Shown here in pieces: positions 36,126 to 44,188 of a stretch of DNA of 64,000 nt. Location: contig NZ_MRBK01000003.1 of assembly GCF_001969815.1 (NCBI RefSeq), forward strand, positions 62,347 to 126,346, given 5' to 3'. How positions within the stretch are numbered: the stretch's first letter is position 1; the number at the start of each line of letters is the position of its first letter. Source of the stretch: Bacillus swezeyi. Lineage in GTDB: Bacteria > Bacillota > Bacilli > Bacillales > Bacillaceae. The notes below the pieces were generated by a model, which was not told where the DNA came from, did no database searches, and saw only the letters and a program-made list of their open reading frames with translations. Both the position numbers and the translations under genes were made by a program.

Positions 36126-37448
36126 TTGTTTTTACATGGTACCAGCAGACAAAATGAAAGAGGACATCTCGAAATCGGCGGCATCGATGTTCTATCATTG
36201 GCAGAAAGATATGGAACTCCTCTTTATATATACGATGTCGCTTTGATAAGGGAACGGGCCCGAAAATTCCAAAAAGCTTTTCAGGAAGCCGATTTGAAGG
36301 CGCAAGTCGCGTATGCGAGCAAGGCGTTTTCATCGGTAGCGATGATTCAGCTTGCCGAAGAAGAAGGGCTGTCTTTGGACGTGGTATCAGGCGGAGAGCT
36401 CTTTACTGCGATCAAAGCAGGGTTTCCGCCTGAACGGATTCATTTTCACGGAAATAATAAGAGTCCGGAAGAGCTCGAAATGGCTCTTCAGCATAAAATC
36501 GGCTGTATTGTGCTCGATAATTTCCACGAGATTGCAATAACCGAAGAGCTTTGCAAACGAGCGGGACAAACTGTGGACGTTTTGCTCAGAATCACGCCGG
36601 GAGTTGAAGCGCACACACACGATTACATTACGACAGGACAGGAAGATTCCAAATTCGGCTTTGATCTGCATAATGGGCAAGTAGAGCAAGCCATCGAACA
36701 GGTTCTTCAGTCGCAGGCTTTCGAGCTGCTTGGCGTGCACTGTCATATCGGTTCGCAAATCTTTGATACGGCGGGATTTGTTCTGGCAGCAGATAAAATT
36801 TTTGAAAAGCTCGCAGAGTGGAGGGAAACCTACTCATTTATACCTTCAGTGCTGAACCTTGGCGGAGGTTTTGGCATCCGCTATACAAAAGAGGATGAGC
36901 CGCTGCCCGCTGATGTTTATGTCGGTAAAATTATTGAAGCGGTCAAAGCGAATGCTGAACATTTCGGCTTTGACATCCCAGAAATCTGGATCGAACCCGG
37001 CAGGTCCTTGGTTGGAGATGCGGGAACGACCCTGTATACGATCGGCTCGCAAAAACAAGTCCCCGGCATTCGCAAGTACGTAGCGATTGACGGGGGGATG
37101 AGCGACAATATCAGACCGGCGCTTTATGAAGCTAAATATGAAGCGTCAGTCGCCAACAGAATGAACGCTGGACGTGATGACACCGTGTCCATTGCCGGAA
37201 AATGCTGTGAAAGCGGAGATATGCTGATTTGGGATTTAGAGGTGCCGGAAGTTCGCGATGGCGATGTTCTCGCTGTTTTTTGCACCGGTGCATACGGCTA
37301 CAGCATGGCCAACAATTACAACCGCATCCCGCGCCCGGCCGTCGTCTTTGTTGAAGACGGAGAAGCGCAGCTTGTCATCCAGAGAGAATCTTATGAAGAT
37401 ATTGTCAAACTGGATTTACCGCTGAAATCGAAAGTGAAGCAATCATAA
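36126..37448 (+). CDS. lysA: Diaminopimelate decarboxylase LysA
   Basis: 440-residue PLP enzyme (fold type III) making lysine from meso-diaminopimelate. PLP lysine Lys66 in VAYASKAF; HIGSQI, GGGFGIRY and the Cys of CCESGD at the dimer active site. Start TTG 36126 (LFLHGTSRQN) follows GAGGGAATG and agrees with B. subtilis LysA. Confidence 0.97.
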   Translation: MFLHGTSRQNERGHLEIGGIDVLSLAERYGTPLYIYDVALIRERARKFQKAFQEADLKAQVAYASKAFSSVAMIQLAEEEGLSLDVVSGGELFTAIKAGFPPERIHFHGNNKSPEELEMALQHKIGCIVLDNFHEIAITEELCKRAGQTVDVLLRITPGVEAHTHDYITTGQEDSKFGFDLHNGQVEQAIEQVLQSQAFELLGVHCHIGSQIFDTAGFVLAADKIFEKLAEWRETYSFIPSVLNLGGGFGIRYTKEDEPLPADVYVGKIIEAVKANAEHFGFDIPEIWIEPGRSLVGDAGTTLYTIGSQKQVPGIRKYVAIDGGMSDNIRPALYEAKYEASVANRMNAGRDDTVSIAGKCCESGDMLIWDLEVPEVRDGDVLAVFCTGAYGYSMANNYNRIPRPAVVFVEDGEAQLVIQRESYEDIVKLDLPLKSKVKQS

Positions 37449-37449
37449 A

Positions 37450-37519
37450 ACAACGGGAGGTGCCTATCAGGTATCTCCCGTTGTTTGTACACTTCCTGTA
37501 TGCCGGGAAGTGTTTTTTT
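37450..37519 (+). terminator. Tandem terminators after lysA
   Basis: First stem ACAACGGGAG (37450-37459)/CTCCCGTTGT (37475-37484); second stem ACACTTCC (37489-37496)/GGAAGTGT (37506-37513) followed by seven T. Confidence 0.9.
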
Positions 37520-37616
37520 ATTAAAAAGAACATGTCATACATAGAACGGCATGTGGGTTATCTGTATATAATATTGGGAATTTAACAAAAATTTAACAAA
37601 GGAGATGGTTCACTGT

Positions 37617-37673
37617 ATGACCCCACTGCGAAGGAAGAAAGCAGCTGTTGTTTTGGATTTAGAGGCGGAGTAG
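37617..37673 (+). CDS. Possible 18-codon leader peptide upstream of the PGA hydrolase gene
   Basis: ATG 37617 behind AAAGGAGATGG encodes MTPLRRKKAAVVLDLEAE and stops at TAG 37671, which directly touches the ATG of the next gene (TAGATG). The strong ribosome site and stop-start junction suggest translational coupling, or that this is the remnant N-terminus of a longer gene. Confidence 0.4.
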   Translation: MTPLRRKKAAVVLDLEAE

Positions 37674-38528
37674 ATGAAACCGGCCAAAGTATCCCTACTC
37701 CACCGTATGCTCCATGGCTTGAAGCAACGTGTTGATTGTAACACAGCAAACCATTTTACAGCAATAAACAGATTTGTGAATATTTTATTAATTTCAGCTG
37801 TGATTTCATTCCCATCTTTCGCAATGGCTCACGGCATTACTTTTCAATCCGGTGATAAATATACAAGCTTTGAAGAACTAAAAAACAATGAAGATCCTTC
37901 AGATTACCGAATTGCGACAAAGCAGGCCGGCAGCCAAATGCTGATTATGGCGATCCATGGAGGCGGTATTGAACCGGGAACAAGTGAAATTGCAAATGAA
38001 CTGTCCCAAAGCTACTCCATGTACCTGTTTGAGGGGCTGAAACCTTCGGGAAATACCGATCTGCACATTACAAGCATCCGTTTTGACGAACCTATAGCGC
38101 TCGATATGGCCGCAAGCCATCAATATATCATGTCGCTGCACGGCTATTATGAGGAAGATCGCGACATTAAAGTGGGCGGTACAGACCGCGTGAAAATCAA
38201 TAGATTGGTCCAAGAATTGAAGCAATCGGGATTTCCTGCTGAAATGCTGAAGAACGATGACAAATATGCCGGAACCCATCCCGATAATATTGCCAACAAA
38301 TCCATTTCCGGACTGAGCATCCAGCTTGAAATGAGCACCGGCTTTCGGAAGTCTTTATTTGATCAATTCACATTAAAGGACAGAGCGTCAACGCAAAACG
38401 AAACATTTTATCGGTTTACAAAGCTTTTATCAGATTTCCTTCAGGAAAACTATGAAGCCGGAGGAGGATTCTCCTCCGGCATAACAAAACACCTCCTTAT
38501 ATGGTTAAAGGAGGTGTTTTGCGGCTGA
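37674..38528 (+). CDS. Poly-gamma-glutamate hydrolase family protein (YmaC/YjqB-like), exported
   Basis: 284 residues as read: N-terminal export signal (helix FVNILLISAVISFPSFAMA about 34-52), then the zinc-dependent gamma-PGA hydrolase domain related to phage PghP and B. subtilis YjqB/YmaC/YndL, with MAIHGGGIEPGTSEIA, IMSLHGYYEE and GLSIQLEMSTGFR. It would cleave extracellular poly-gamma-glutamate. The last about 24 codons run through two strong hairpins, so the natural end may have been earlier. Confidence 0.8.
   Translation: MKPAKVSLLHRMLHGLKQRVDCNTANHFTAINRFVNILLISAVISFPSFAMAHGITFQSGDKYTSFEELKNNEDPSDYRIATKQAGSQMLIMAIHGGGIEPGTSEIANELSQSYSMYLFEGLKPSGNTDLHITSIRFDEPIALDMAASHQYIMSLHGYYEEDRDIKVGGTDRVKINRLVQELKQSGFPAEMLKNDDKYAGTHPDNIANKSISGLSIQLEMSTGFRKSLFDQFTLKDRASTQNETFYRFTKLLSDFLQENYEAGGGFSSGITKHLLIWLKEVFCG
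38457..38520. terminator. Two perfect hairpins inside the 3' end of the PGA hydrolase gene
   Basis: Stem 1: GCCGGAGGAG (38457-38466)/CTCCTCCGGC (38471-38480), 4-nt loop. Stem 2: AAAACACCTCCTT (38486-38498)/AAGGAGGTGTTTT (38508-38520), 9-nt loop, with T/A-rich ends suiting bidirectional termination. Between the convergent hydrolase gene (ends 38528) and ypuA (ends 38531). Confidence 0.75.
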
Positions 38529-38530
38529 AA

Positions 38531-39427
38531 TCAACCAGTGGATTCTGATGTCCCGCCTCCGGTAAATATGGAAACGATGGCGTTCCATAGAGAGACAAAG
38601 AAATCAATCAGTTTTTGAATGAAGTTTTGCCCTTCTTCAGAATCGAGAAATTTTGTGATTTTATCTTTGGCTTTGTCAAGCTGGTCTCCGACCTGATTCC
38701 AGTCAATATTGATATTTTTCATGTTATCAAACAAAGAAAGAAGCGATTTTTTCTGATCTTCCGTCAATGTAACGCCTAAATCAGAAGCGGCCTGGTCAAT
38801 CGTTTTTTCCAGTTCTTCCTTTGATGGAGAACCGCCGTTTTTAGCGATTTCTTCTTTCACTTTGGCCATCAATGCTGATGCGTTTTCACCGCCGATTTTC
38901 TCGCCGAGTTTAGAAGTGGTGACAAGCTCTTCATTGGCGACCTTTTTGACATCTTCGGAAATCTTTTCACCGGAAGTTGTTTCATAGGCTTTCATCAGCC
39001 CGGTTAAAGCGGCTGTTCCGGATACTTCAAAAGGCGCCGTGACATAAATTTTTGCATCCTTGACACCGGCCGTCATCAGTGCATTTAAATACATTTCATC
39101 TGTAATCGTGCTGATGTTATTCGTTTGCACCTCCAACCCGGTGCCTTTTTTCGCGATGGTAATCGAAGAAGAAGAAATCGCTCTCGATCCGATTTGCGAT
39201 TTCGGTATATAATCTCCTAAATATTTGTGCTCCTCATCATTTGTCACCTCAATGATCATTGCATTTTCAGGCGCATTCATTTCTTGTAAAACCTTTTGCC
39301 TGTCTTGGCTTGATAGGTCTTTGCCGAGTGTGACAATCACGTCTCCCGCTGCGGCATCAGCAAAGCTGACCTGCGGAAAGATGAGCAGACACAATGCTGT
39401 GCAAATTCCAAGTATCGTTTTTTTCAA
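38531..39427 (-). CDS. ypuA: Secreted DUF1002 protein YpuA
   Basis: 298 residues from TTG 39427 with AAGGAGGG 8-9 nt upstream; the longer frame to 39511 lacks a site. Signal peptide LKKTILGICTALCLLIFPQVSFA. DUF1002 core with VIVTLGKDLSSQDRQKVL and ISSSSITIAKKGTGLEV. Function unknown; in B. subtilis it is linked to the cell-envelope stress (SigM) response, to my recollection. Confidence 0.9.
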   Translation of the reverse strand: MKKTILGICTALCLLIFPQVSFADAAAGDVIVTLGKDLSSQDRQKVLQEMNAPENAMIIEVTNDEEHKYLGDYIPKSQIGSRAISSSSITIAKKGTGLEVQTNNISTITDEMYLNALMTAGVKDAKIYVTAPFEVSGTAALTGLMKAYETTSGEKISEDVKKVANEELVTTSKLGEKIGGENASALMAKVKEEIAKNGGSPSKEELEKTIDQAASDLGVTLTEDQKKSLLSLFDNMKNINIDWNQVGDQLDKAKDKITKFLDSEEGQNFIQKLIDFFVSLWNAIVSIFTGGGTSESTG

Positions 39428-39645
39428 GCTCGATGCCCTCCTTAAAAATGCAGGCTTCAGGCAGAAATTGCTGTATGTGTAAAGAAGCCTGCCGGAACGA
39501 AATTTAGCCATTCCGACAATATAGACGGATCAAAAGCGGGGGAGGTTTCAAATAAAAATTAGAGAGTATGATTTCATTGCTTCTACGACTTTAACAAACA
39601 CAATTGTTGAGAAAATATCATGATATAGGAAAAGTCACAAAACAA

Positions 39646-39662
39646 GGAGGATTTTATCCTCC
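39646..39662 (-). terminator. Hairpin downstream of the 49-aa membrane peptide gene
   Basis: GGAGGA (39646-39651) and TCCTCC (39657-39662); on the minus strand followed by TTGTTTTG. Confidence 0.55.
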
Positions 39663-39684
39663 CCTTCCTTTTAAGACCTATTTT

Positions 39685-39834
39685 TTATTCCTTTTTGATT
39701 TCATTCAGAGAATTTAAAATTTTTTCATTTTGGTCAACAATTTTCTTTACTTCCCTTTCTGAACGAAATGCATAATATAACACTAAAACAACAATAATGA
39801 TTCCCAGCATAGGAACTAATAGAACCTCAAACAA
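39685..39834 (-). CDS. 49-residue single-span membrane peptide
   Basis: TTG 39834 preceded by AGGAGGTG on the minus strand. The product LFEVLLVPMLGIIIVVLVLY is a membrane helix followed by a charged coiled-coil tail (SEREVKKIVDQNEKILNSLN). The layout resembles BhlA/UviB-type small holin-like proteins, but no family can be asserted. The strong ribosome site and following hairpin support it being real. Confidence 0.6.
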   Translation of the reverse strand: MFEVLLVPMLGIIIVVLVLYYAFRSEREVKKIVDQNEKILNSLNEIKKE

Positions 39835-39868
39835 ATTACACCTCCTAAGATAAGGTTTTATAAAAAAA

Positions 39869-40019
39869 TCAGCTTGTCCAACTTGTTTCTATATCTCCTT
39901 CCGCTTTCCAATCACCATTTACACGAATCTTAGTGTCATCAAATACGGCAGCTTTTTGCCACCTAGTAACTACATTTAATTCGAAAAATGCTTCAATATT
40001 TCTGTAGTAATTATTGATT
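39869..40019 (-). pseudogene. C-terminal gene fragment of unknown type
   Basis: Minus-strand open frame without a usual start: NNYYRNIEAFFELNVV, then TRWQKAAVFDDTKIRVNGDW, ending ETSWTS at the TGA at 39869-39871. It reads like the end of a secreted beta-rich protein. Upstream sequence to 40140 is AT-rich and non-coding. It precedes the 49-aa membrane peptide gene on the same strand. Confidence 0.4.
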
Positions 40020-40209
40020 TAATAGGTTTTTTGTTTTGAATGATAGGTGTTTTTTAAGATTAACTTTTTAGTCGATTATAATTTTGTTCGTTGAATTATT
40101 CTTTTGGTTTTGCAAAGTACCCATGCTCTTTTTTTAAAGAGTGCTATTGGCTCTGTGATTCCCTTCTGTGATATAATGAGCCTTGTTATAATGAAAGGAG
40201 AGAATCAAG

Positions 40210-40647
40210 ATGGCTAAAAAAGGATACATACAATTAACAAACGGCAAAAAAATCGAGTTTGAATTATATCCGGACGCGGCACCCGGCACTGTCGCCAACT
40301 TTGAAAAACTTGCAAACGAAGGATTCTATGACGGCCTGAAATTCCACCGCGTCATTCCGGGCTTCGTCAGCCAAGGCGGCTGCCCGCACGGCACTGGGAC
40401 AGGCGGTCCTGGCTATACGATCAAATGTGAAACAGAGGGGAATCCCCATACACATGAAGCCGGTTCTCTCTCAATGGCACATGCCGGAAAAGATACAGGC
40501 GGCAGCCAATTTTTTATCGTGCATGAGCCGCAGCCGCACCTGAACGGTGTTCACACTGTATTTGGCAAAGTCACATCAGGCCTTGAAGATGTCACTTCAA
40601 TGGAGCAAGGACAAGGAATGGAAAAAGTCGAAGTATTTGATGCGTAA
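40210..40647 (+). CDS. ppiB: Peptidyl-prolyl cis-trans isomerase PpiB (cyclophilin)
   Basis: 145-residue cytoplasmic cyclophilin. Active-site Arg in FHRVIPGF, then [32 protein letters not shown] and [18 protein letters not shown] upstream of ATG 40210. Confidence 0.97.
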   Translation: MAKKGYIQLTNGKKIEFELYPDAAPGTVANFEKLANEGFYDGLKFHRVIPGFVSQGGCPHGTGTGGPGYTIKCETEGNPHTHEAGSLSMAHAGKDTGGSQFFIVHEPQPHLNGVHTVFGKVTSGLEDVTSMEQGQGMEKVEVFDA

Positions 40648-40666
40648 ACAGCGCATGTGTGAAACG

Positions 40667-40691
40667 GCCCGTATATGCGGGCTGTTTTTTT
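40667..40691 (+). terminator. Terminator of ppiB
   Basis: GCCCG (40667-40671) with CGGGC (40678-40682), then a T run. Confidence 0.8.
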
Positions 40692-40784
40692 GATGCAGTC
40701 GAATCGGCGCTAAAGATCTTAGCTGAAATCCTCCCCGCACCATTCCCTAAAAGCCAAATAAAAACAATTATCAACAAAAAACAA

Positions 40785-40813
40785 TTGTAAAAAAATGACC
40801 CTTTATGTAAAAT
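40785..40813 (+). promoter_or_regulatory. Candidate SigA promoter of the rap gene
   Basis: TTGTAA (40785-40790), 17 nt, TAAAAT (40808-40813), 51 nt before the rap start. No ComA-box dyad noticed. Confidence 0.5.
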
Positions 40814-40864
40814 ATATTCAAGTGGAATCTTGGATAAAGAACGGTAAAGGAAGGGGCGTAAGGG

Positions 40865-41995
40865 GTGAGCGTTAAAATCCCATCGGCTGCAGTCGGGGTT
40901 AAAATCAATGAGTGGTATAATGCAATCCGCAAGTTCAATGTAACGGATGCGGTAATGCTGAAGGCTGAAATTGAACGCGAGATCTTTCAAATGGAAGAAG
41001 ATCAGGACTTGCTGCTGTATTATGCGTTAATGGAGTTTCGACATAGAATGATGCTTGATTATATAAGACCTCTGGAAGAAGGGGAAGCATCGCTTGACTT
41101 TTCAGAAATATTAAAAGATATTGAAGATAAGCAGGACAAGCTGACAGGTTTGCTGGAATACTATTTTAATTTTTTCAGAGGAATGTATGAATATCAAAAC
41201 CATGATTGCATTAAAGCGATCTCATTTTACAGACGTGCGGAAAAGAAGCTGCTGCATGTGCAAGATGAAATAGAGAGAGCGGAATTTCATTTTAAAATGG
41301 CTGAAATATTTTATCAAATGAAACAGAGTCATGTGTCTATGAACTATGCGCTTCAAGCAGTTGAAACTTACCAAGCGCAAGAGACTTATACGGTGCGAAG
41401 AATTCAATGCGAATTTGTGATTGCTGGAAATTACGATGATTTGGAGTCGCATGAAAAAGCATTGCCTCATCTTGAAAATGCACTGAAGCTTGCTCAGGAA
41501 GAAGATCAGCGTATTTTAGAAGGACACACATTTTACAATTTGGGAAATTGTTATTACAAGATGGGGAATACAGATCAAGCAGCTGAATACTTTAACAAGG
41601 CTATTGTTATTTATAATGAAGAGAAATCAGACATACTATCAAAAGCATTTTTCAGTCTTGCACTTGTTTACTTTAAGCAAAAGCAGAATGAACAGGCTAA
41701 TCAAATGGTTAACAAAGGTGTTGAAATAGCAGAGCAATCAAGCGATATCATATATATAGCAAAATTTCGTTTTTTAAAAGCTTTGTATGTCGATGAAGCT
41801 GGTATGGATTCATTATTGGAAACTTTTCATTTGCTTGAGGCCAAAAAGATGTATCCAGACATAGAGGACTTGGCTTTTGAAGCAGCTGAATATTATAATG
41901 AAATTGGGCGCTGCAGTGACTCGGTTTATTTTTATCAAATGGTATTCAGTGCTCGAAAACAAATGAAAAAAGGGGACTGGTCGTATGAAGTCTAA
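40865..41995 (+). CDS. Rap family tetratricopeptide regulator (aspartate phosphatase or DNA-binding-inhibitor type)
   Basis: 376 residues from GTG 40865 with AAGGGG upstream. Starts in the style of Rap proteins (VGVKINEWYNAIRKFNVTDA), with an N-terminal three-helix bundle and then TPR units (YYFNFFRGMYEYQNHDCIKAISFYRRAEKKL; HTFYNLGNCYYKMGNTDQAAEYFNKAI; FFSLALVYFKQKQNEQA). Raps act on Spo0F~P or on ComA-like regulators and are inhibited by Phr pentapeptides. The adjacent phr overlaps its end by 11 nt. Target not deducible. Confidence 0.93.
   Translation: MSVKIPSAAVGVKINEWYNAIRKFNVTDAVMLKAEIEREIFQMEEDQDLLLYYALMEFRHRMMLDYIRPLEEGEASLDFSEILKDIEDKQDKLTGLLEYYFNFFRGMYEYQNHDCIKAISFYRRAEKKLLHVQDEIERAEFHFKMAEIFYQMKQSHVSMNYALQAVETYQAQETYTVRRIQCEFVIAGNYDDLESHEKALPHLENALKLAQEEDQRILEGHTFYNLGNCYYKMGNTDQAAEYFNKAIVIYNEEKSDILSKAFFSLALVYFKQKQNEQANQMVNKGVEIAEQSSDIIYIAKFRFLKALYVDEAGMDSLLETFHLLEAKKMYPDIEDLAFEAAEYYNEIGRCSDSVYFYQMVFSARKQMKKGDWSYEV
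41863..41893 (+). promoter_or_regulatory. Candidate sigma-H promoter for phr inside rap
   Basis: AGAGGACTT (41863-41871) matches RNAGGAWWW but for one base. GCTGAATAT (41885-41893) is a full RNNGAATWW match; spacer 13 nt. Many B. subtilis phr genes have such a secondary promoter within the 3' end of rap. Confidence 0.5.
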
Positions 41996-42194
41996 ACTTT
42001 TGTTAACTGCCGCTGCTTCAGTCATTGGGTTATCTTTAACAAGTCTTGCATTAACAGCTAATACAGTGGATATGAACATAGCAGAAAGAAATGTGACATC
42101 CATTCCATCTAAACCGATCCACATAGCAGAAAGAAACGTGACATCCATTCCATCCAAACAACCGATCCAAATAGCGGAAAGAAATGTGACATAA
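41985..42194 (+). CDS. Phr signalling-peptide precursor with three peptide copies
   Basis: 69 residues: N-terminal export signal (KSKLLLTAAASVIGLSLTSLA, about 2-24) and a tail with three copies of IAERNVT separated by SIPSKPIH and SIPSKQPIQ, the last at the very C-terminus. Phr pentapeptides typically lie at the C-terminus (PhrE SRNVT, PhrC ERGMT), so ERNVT is the likely signal for the upstream Rap. ATG 41985 overlaps rap. Three tandem copies are unusual; most described Phr precursors carry one. Confidence 0.88.
   Translation: MKSKLLLTAAASVIGLSLTSLALTANTVDMNIAERNVTSIPSKPIHIAERNVTSIPSKQPIQIAERNVT
42078..42191 (+). repeat. Tandem repeats encoding the Phr peptide
   Basis: Three 21-nt copies of the IAERNVT coding unit at 42078-42098, 42123-42143 and 42171-42191, spaced 45 and 48 nt. 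Differences between copies are few and mostly silent (AAT/AAC, GCA/GCG), and the linkers (ACATCCATTCCATC) repeat too. Confidence 0.92.
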
Positions 42195-42221
42195 TGTATG
42201 AATCGCCGAGAACATTTCGGC

Positions 42222-42255
42222 AAAAAGCAGTGCTTTGTAATAAGCACTGCTTTTT
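42222..42255 (+). terminator. Terminator of rap-phr
   Basis: AAAAAGCAGTGCTT (42222-42235) and AAGCACTGCTTTTT (42242-42255), a near-perfect stem with a T tail. Confidence 0.92.
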
Positions 42256-42425
42256 CATTTGTGCTTTAAATCAATCCTCATCATAACAACAAGATGTCTC
42301 TAAGCATTTCACATGAAAACAAGTTGATCAGCGGCACAGAAAAAACCGTTTTTCGCTTCTGAAATGCATAATTTAAAAAGACCGTGAAAACCATAAGGCT
42401 ATCAAAACATCCAGGAGGAAAGAAA

Positions 42426-42863
42426 ATGCCGCTCGTACCTTATGAACCATTTAAACATTTGAATACGATCAGAAGGGAGTTTGACAGGGTTTTTGCAGAT
42501 TTTCCGGCAAATTTCGGAGGTGAGCACGGTTTTGGGGATATTCGCGTGGATGTTCACGAGACCGAAAATGAAATCGTAGCGTCCTGCGATATTCCCGGCC
42601 TTGAAAGCAAGGAAGATGTTCAGATTGATGTTGAAAATAACATGCTGCATATCAGCGGGTCTATCAACAGGGCAAATGAAGTGAAAGAGGAAAACATGCA
42701 CAGGAAGGAGCGGTTTGTCGGCCGGTTTCACAGGTCCGTCATGCTTCCGGGTGCAGTCTCTCACGAGGGAATCAAGGCATCCTATAAAAACGGTGTGCTT
42801 GAAGTGAGAATGCCGAAGGAGAGACAGGGGCAGAAAAAGAGAATAGATGTAGAATTCCACTAG
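42426..42863 (+). CDS. Hsp20/alpha-crystallin small heat shock protein
   Basis: 145 residues starting MPLVPYEPFKHLNTIRREFDRVF at ATG 42426 with AGGAGG upstream. Alpha-crystallin domain: DIRVDVHETENEIVASCDIPGLE ... NMHRKERFVGRFHRSVMLPG, then YKNGVLEVRMPK. ATP-independent holdase. Resembles the Bacillus spore-coat Hsp20 CotP as I recall it, but that is not certain. Confidence 0.9.
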   Translation: MPLVPYEPFKHLNTIRREFDRVFADFPANFGGEHGFGDIRVDVHETENEIVASCDIPGLESKEDVQIDVENNMLHISGSINRANEVKEENMHRKERFVGRFHRSVMLPGAVSHEGIKASYKNGVLEVRMPKERQGQKKRIDVEFH

Positions 42864-42880
42864 GACGATGGGGCACATAA

Positions 42881-42909
42881 AAAGGATCCTTAGGCAGGGA
42901 TCTTTTTTA
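42881..42909 (+). terminator. Terminator of the Hsp20 gene
   Basis: GATCC (42885-42889) pairs with GGATC (42898-42902), with flanking AAA/TTTTTT. Confidence 0.7.
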
Positions 42910-43019
42910 TTTTTTCGTCAATGAACAGAAAACCGCAATTTATTTTTCAAAATATGTAAAGGAGGCTTTACGTAAAGTTTCCTTTACCTTAGAATATAAA
43001 TGACTAAGGAGGAATGCTT

Positions 43020-43214
43020 TTGAAAAACAGGGTGATGGAATTTAGAAAAAAGCACGGCTATTCACAAGACAAACTGGCAGAAATACTGAATGTAAGCAGA
43101 CAAACGATTATTTCTATCGAAAAAGGCAAATACAATCCTTCATTACCCTTGGCATTGCAGATGGCCAAGACGTTTCATACCATTGTTGAAGAGATTTTTC
43201 AGTTGGAAGAATAG
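43020..43214 (+). CDS. XRE-family small regulator
   Basis: 64 residues from TTG 43020, 7-8 nt after AAGGAGG; ATG 43014 is too close to it. Helix-turn-helix YSQDKLAEILNVSRQTIISIEKGKYNPSLPLALQMA, ending IFQLEE. This short type (YozG/YgzD-like) commonly pairs with a small membrane protein, as here. Probable autoregulator. Confidence 0.88.
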   Translation: MKNRVMEFRKKHGYSQDKLAEILNVSRQTIISIEKGKYNPSLPLALQMAKTFHTIVEEIFQLEE

Positions 43215-43224
43215 GGGGATGATG

Positions 43225-43650
43225 ATGAATTCAAGAAGAACTTTTTATTTTATCGGTGTTTTGTTTTTAACGATTTTTGCGATCAGAACGTTTGTCGGGA
43301 TTGCAGCAAATACCTTGTCATTTATAGAATGTTTGATGTATGGAACTGCCGCGTTTATCTGCTTTGCCGGAGGTTATATCTTTCCTCACTTCAAAGAGAA
43401 TGACGAAAGAACGAGCTTCATTAAGCAAAAAGGGATGAAGTGCTCATTCATTGCTCTATTAATTTATATGGTCATCATCTTGTACGGATCATATTTTCAT
43501 ATTATGACGCTAAAGACGTTTGATATAATTACCCTCCTGATAGCACTTACTATCATGACGTTATATTCTTCATGGATCATTTTTGTCAAAAAAGTATTGA
43601 GCATCAGATGTGTTTATTACACAAATCACAAGCATGCGTATATTCCTTGA
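43225..43650 (+). CDS. Small polytopic membrane protein paired with XRE regulator
   Basis: 141 residues, four predicted helices (FYFIGVLFLTIFAIRTFVG; FIECLMYGTAAFICFAGGYIF; CSFIALLIYMVIILYG; DIITLLIALTIMTLYSSWIIF). Of the ATG triplet 43219/43222/43225 the last is 6 nt from GGGGG. Resembles DUF2178/DUF3796-type proteins that lie beside such regulators. Function unknown. Confidence 0.75.
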   Translation: MNSRRTFYFIGVLFLTIFAIRTFVGIAANTLSFIECLMYGTAAFICFAGGYIFPHFKENDERTSFIKQKGMKCSFIALLIYMVIILYGSYFHIMTLKTFDIITLLIALTIMTLYSSWIIFVKKVLSIRCVYYTNHKHAYIP

Positions 43651-44188
43651 GATGGGATTGAAAGAGGCTTTCTAGCGAATATAAGAAAATTGCCGCATCT
43701 TTTGAGATATGTTGTCAAACCTGCATCAAATGGCCCATCGATCTATTAAAGAGGAGGACATCGGATTGAAGGTTCTGCCGGTTTTATGACAAAGTGAAAG
43801 CTTCCTTGCGATCCATACTGGAAGTTGAAACATCAGCCCGTGTTATCGTATCCGGATGTTTTGTTTCAGCCCCGCAGCTCATTCTTAGCTTCCCGAAGCG
43901 TCTGAAGGCCATTCTGTCCGCAATTTGCAACGACTCGAGTAAAGTGATGTAGTCGGCATCATAGTCCTTTGGTCTTGTTTTTAGTCTTATTTTCTCATCC
44001 GCCCCTAAAACAGAATGTACATTCGTAGGTTATAAGGAGTATTTCGCTTGAATATGAAACGATTTGTCTTCATTATGCGTTATACTTAAAAACCACATAT
44101 TTTTCCGTCTGAAACGAAGATGTTTGCTTTCATCAAATAGAGTGAAAAAACATATAATAGTTCAGAATGTGTTCTGGAGGTTTTGATC
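43651..44188. other. Gene-poor stretch before ypuD
   Basis: 538 bases without a recognisable gene. On the minus strand an open frame lacking a start and ending at 43784 reads GADEKIRLKTRPKDYDADYI, then TLLESLQIADRMAFRRFGKL. It looks coding-like and may be a gene remnant, but I cannot name it. Confidence 0.4.

Noticed and set aside
37674-38528. Phage origin for the region because PghP-type hydrolases occur in phages
   Set aside because: The gene has an export signal and no neighbouring phage genes; chromosomal copies of this family are common in Bacillus.
42078-42191. CRISPR-like array
   Set aside because: Only three 21-nt units with linkers that are themselves repeats, all inside the phr frame.
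41813-42247. Repetitive minus-strand frame opposite phr as a separate repeat protein
   Set aside because: It is the complement of the phr repeats, lacks a ribosome site and would overlap rap and phr entirely.
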